Origin: Rotaria socialis
Lineage: Eukaryota; Rotifera; Eurotatoria; Philodinida; Philodinidae
Assembly: GCA_905331475.1 (NCBI GenBank)
Contig: CAJNYU010001219.1
Span: 1 to 64,000, forward strand
DNA length: 64,000 bases
Direction of reading: 5' to 3'
Shown piece after piece: positions 63,618-64,000 of this stretch. A model generated the notes under the pieces. It was not told the origin of the DNA. It ran no database searches and saw only the letters and a program-made list of their open reading frames with translations. The first letter of the stretch is position 1. Every line of letters begins with the position of its first letter. The translations under genes and the position numbers were made by a program.

Positions 63618-64000
63618 GTCATTAATGTTCTTTTTTTTTACGTAAGACAATGTTTAATCGTATACATCTCACGTTTGTTATTTAATTAAAATTGTTCATA
63701 AAATTGTAAAAACCTAATAACGATCTCTCTTACGTCAACATTCATAGTTATTTTAAATAAATGGTATATGAAAACGAACTTTAGCTTTTCATACATTGAG
63801 TTCATAATGATTTGAATCAACAGGAACCATTCAAACTTACAAATTATGCAAATGTATTCTAGATTTGAAACAAAAACAAAAGAAATCTTCTCTTATAATC
63901 TCATTCAATTAACGATTATCTTGATAATATGTTATGAGAAACAACGTAAATATGAAAAGTCAATGCATATTTTATTGATAAAGTATTGCTTCATTAAACA

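Larger units (their letters stand above)
60209..64000. other. Intergenic to the window end
   Basis: No supported gene. It holds the MITE at 61240-61366 and an ATT run near 63588-63617. A 65-codon plus-strand frame at 62007-62204 is not backed by any recognisable motif. Confidence 0.5.

Noticed and set aside
1-64000. tRNA, rRNA or CRISPR-like arrays
   Set aside because: No tRNA T-loop context, rRNA segment or spaced direct repeats were seen by eye; a dedicated scan (tRNAscan-SE, Infernal) would be decisive.

Overview
The window looks like an animal nuclear genome, most likely a bdelloid rotifer. It is roughly 70% A+T. Genes are split by many short GT-AG introns, often 50-75 bp. A plexin receptor and an SVIP homologue mark it as metazoan. 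Around them lie genes of non-metazoan character: a fungal DPP5-like peptidase, a MetE-type methyltransferase, an actinobacterial-style SAM methyltransferase and a membrane-anchored bacterial-type TIM barrel. Ankyrin/ADP-ribosyltransferase remnants and small hAT-like elements also fit bdelloids. The assignment is inference from composition and gene content.

Layout. 0-0.55 kb: start of a TIM-barrel gene (minus strand), whose inverted, partly decayed copy lies at 42.9-44.4 kb. 1.5-2.5 kb: a small inverted pair of coding-like sequence. 3.7-6.3 kb: DPP5-like serine peptidase (+). 6.55-7.6 kb: dead ankyrin-ADP-ribosyltransferase gene (-). 8.6-10.65 kb: a tight + strand cluster of SVIP, a small N-myristoylation-type protein, and a RING-YEATS fusion, with splice acceptors just before the second and third start codons. 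12.5-13.2 kb: dead short-chain dehydrogenase. 14.7-23.7 kb: a very large minus-strand gene joining ankyrin repeats, a WWE domain, a coiled coil, a DEAH helicase, a KH-like segment, a nucleotidyltransferase and a PARP domain. 27.0-27.6 kb: small stefin-like protein (+). 29-40.3 kb: plexin (-). 50.9-52.2 kb: MetE-like methyltransferase (+). 52.3-54.7 kb: hAT-like element with long inverted repeats and a second element nested inside. 59.3-60.2 kb: intronless SAM methyltransferase (-). 61.2 kb: small foldback MITE. The rest is A+T-rich intergenic DNA.

The item most worth pursuing is the 14.7-23.7 kb gene. I know of no described protein with its domain order. WWE and PARP are both ADP-ribose modules, while the helicase, KH-like and nucleotidyltransferase parts suggest an RNA target. 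Its reading frame is broken about eight times, nearly always by one base in a homopolymer run. That points to assembly error as much as to gene death, although one clean nonsense codon and one unresolved junction remain. The RING-YEATS fusion in a candidate trans-spliced operon is the second item of interest.
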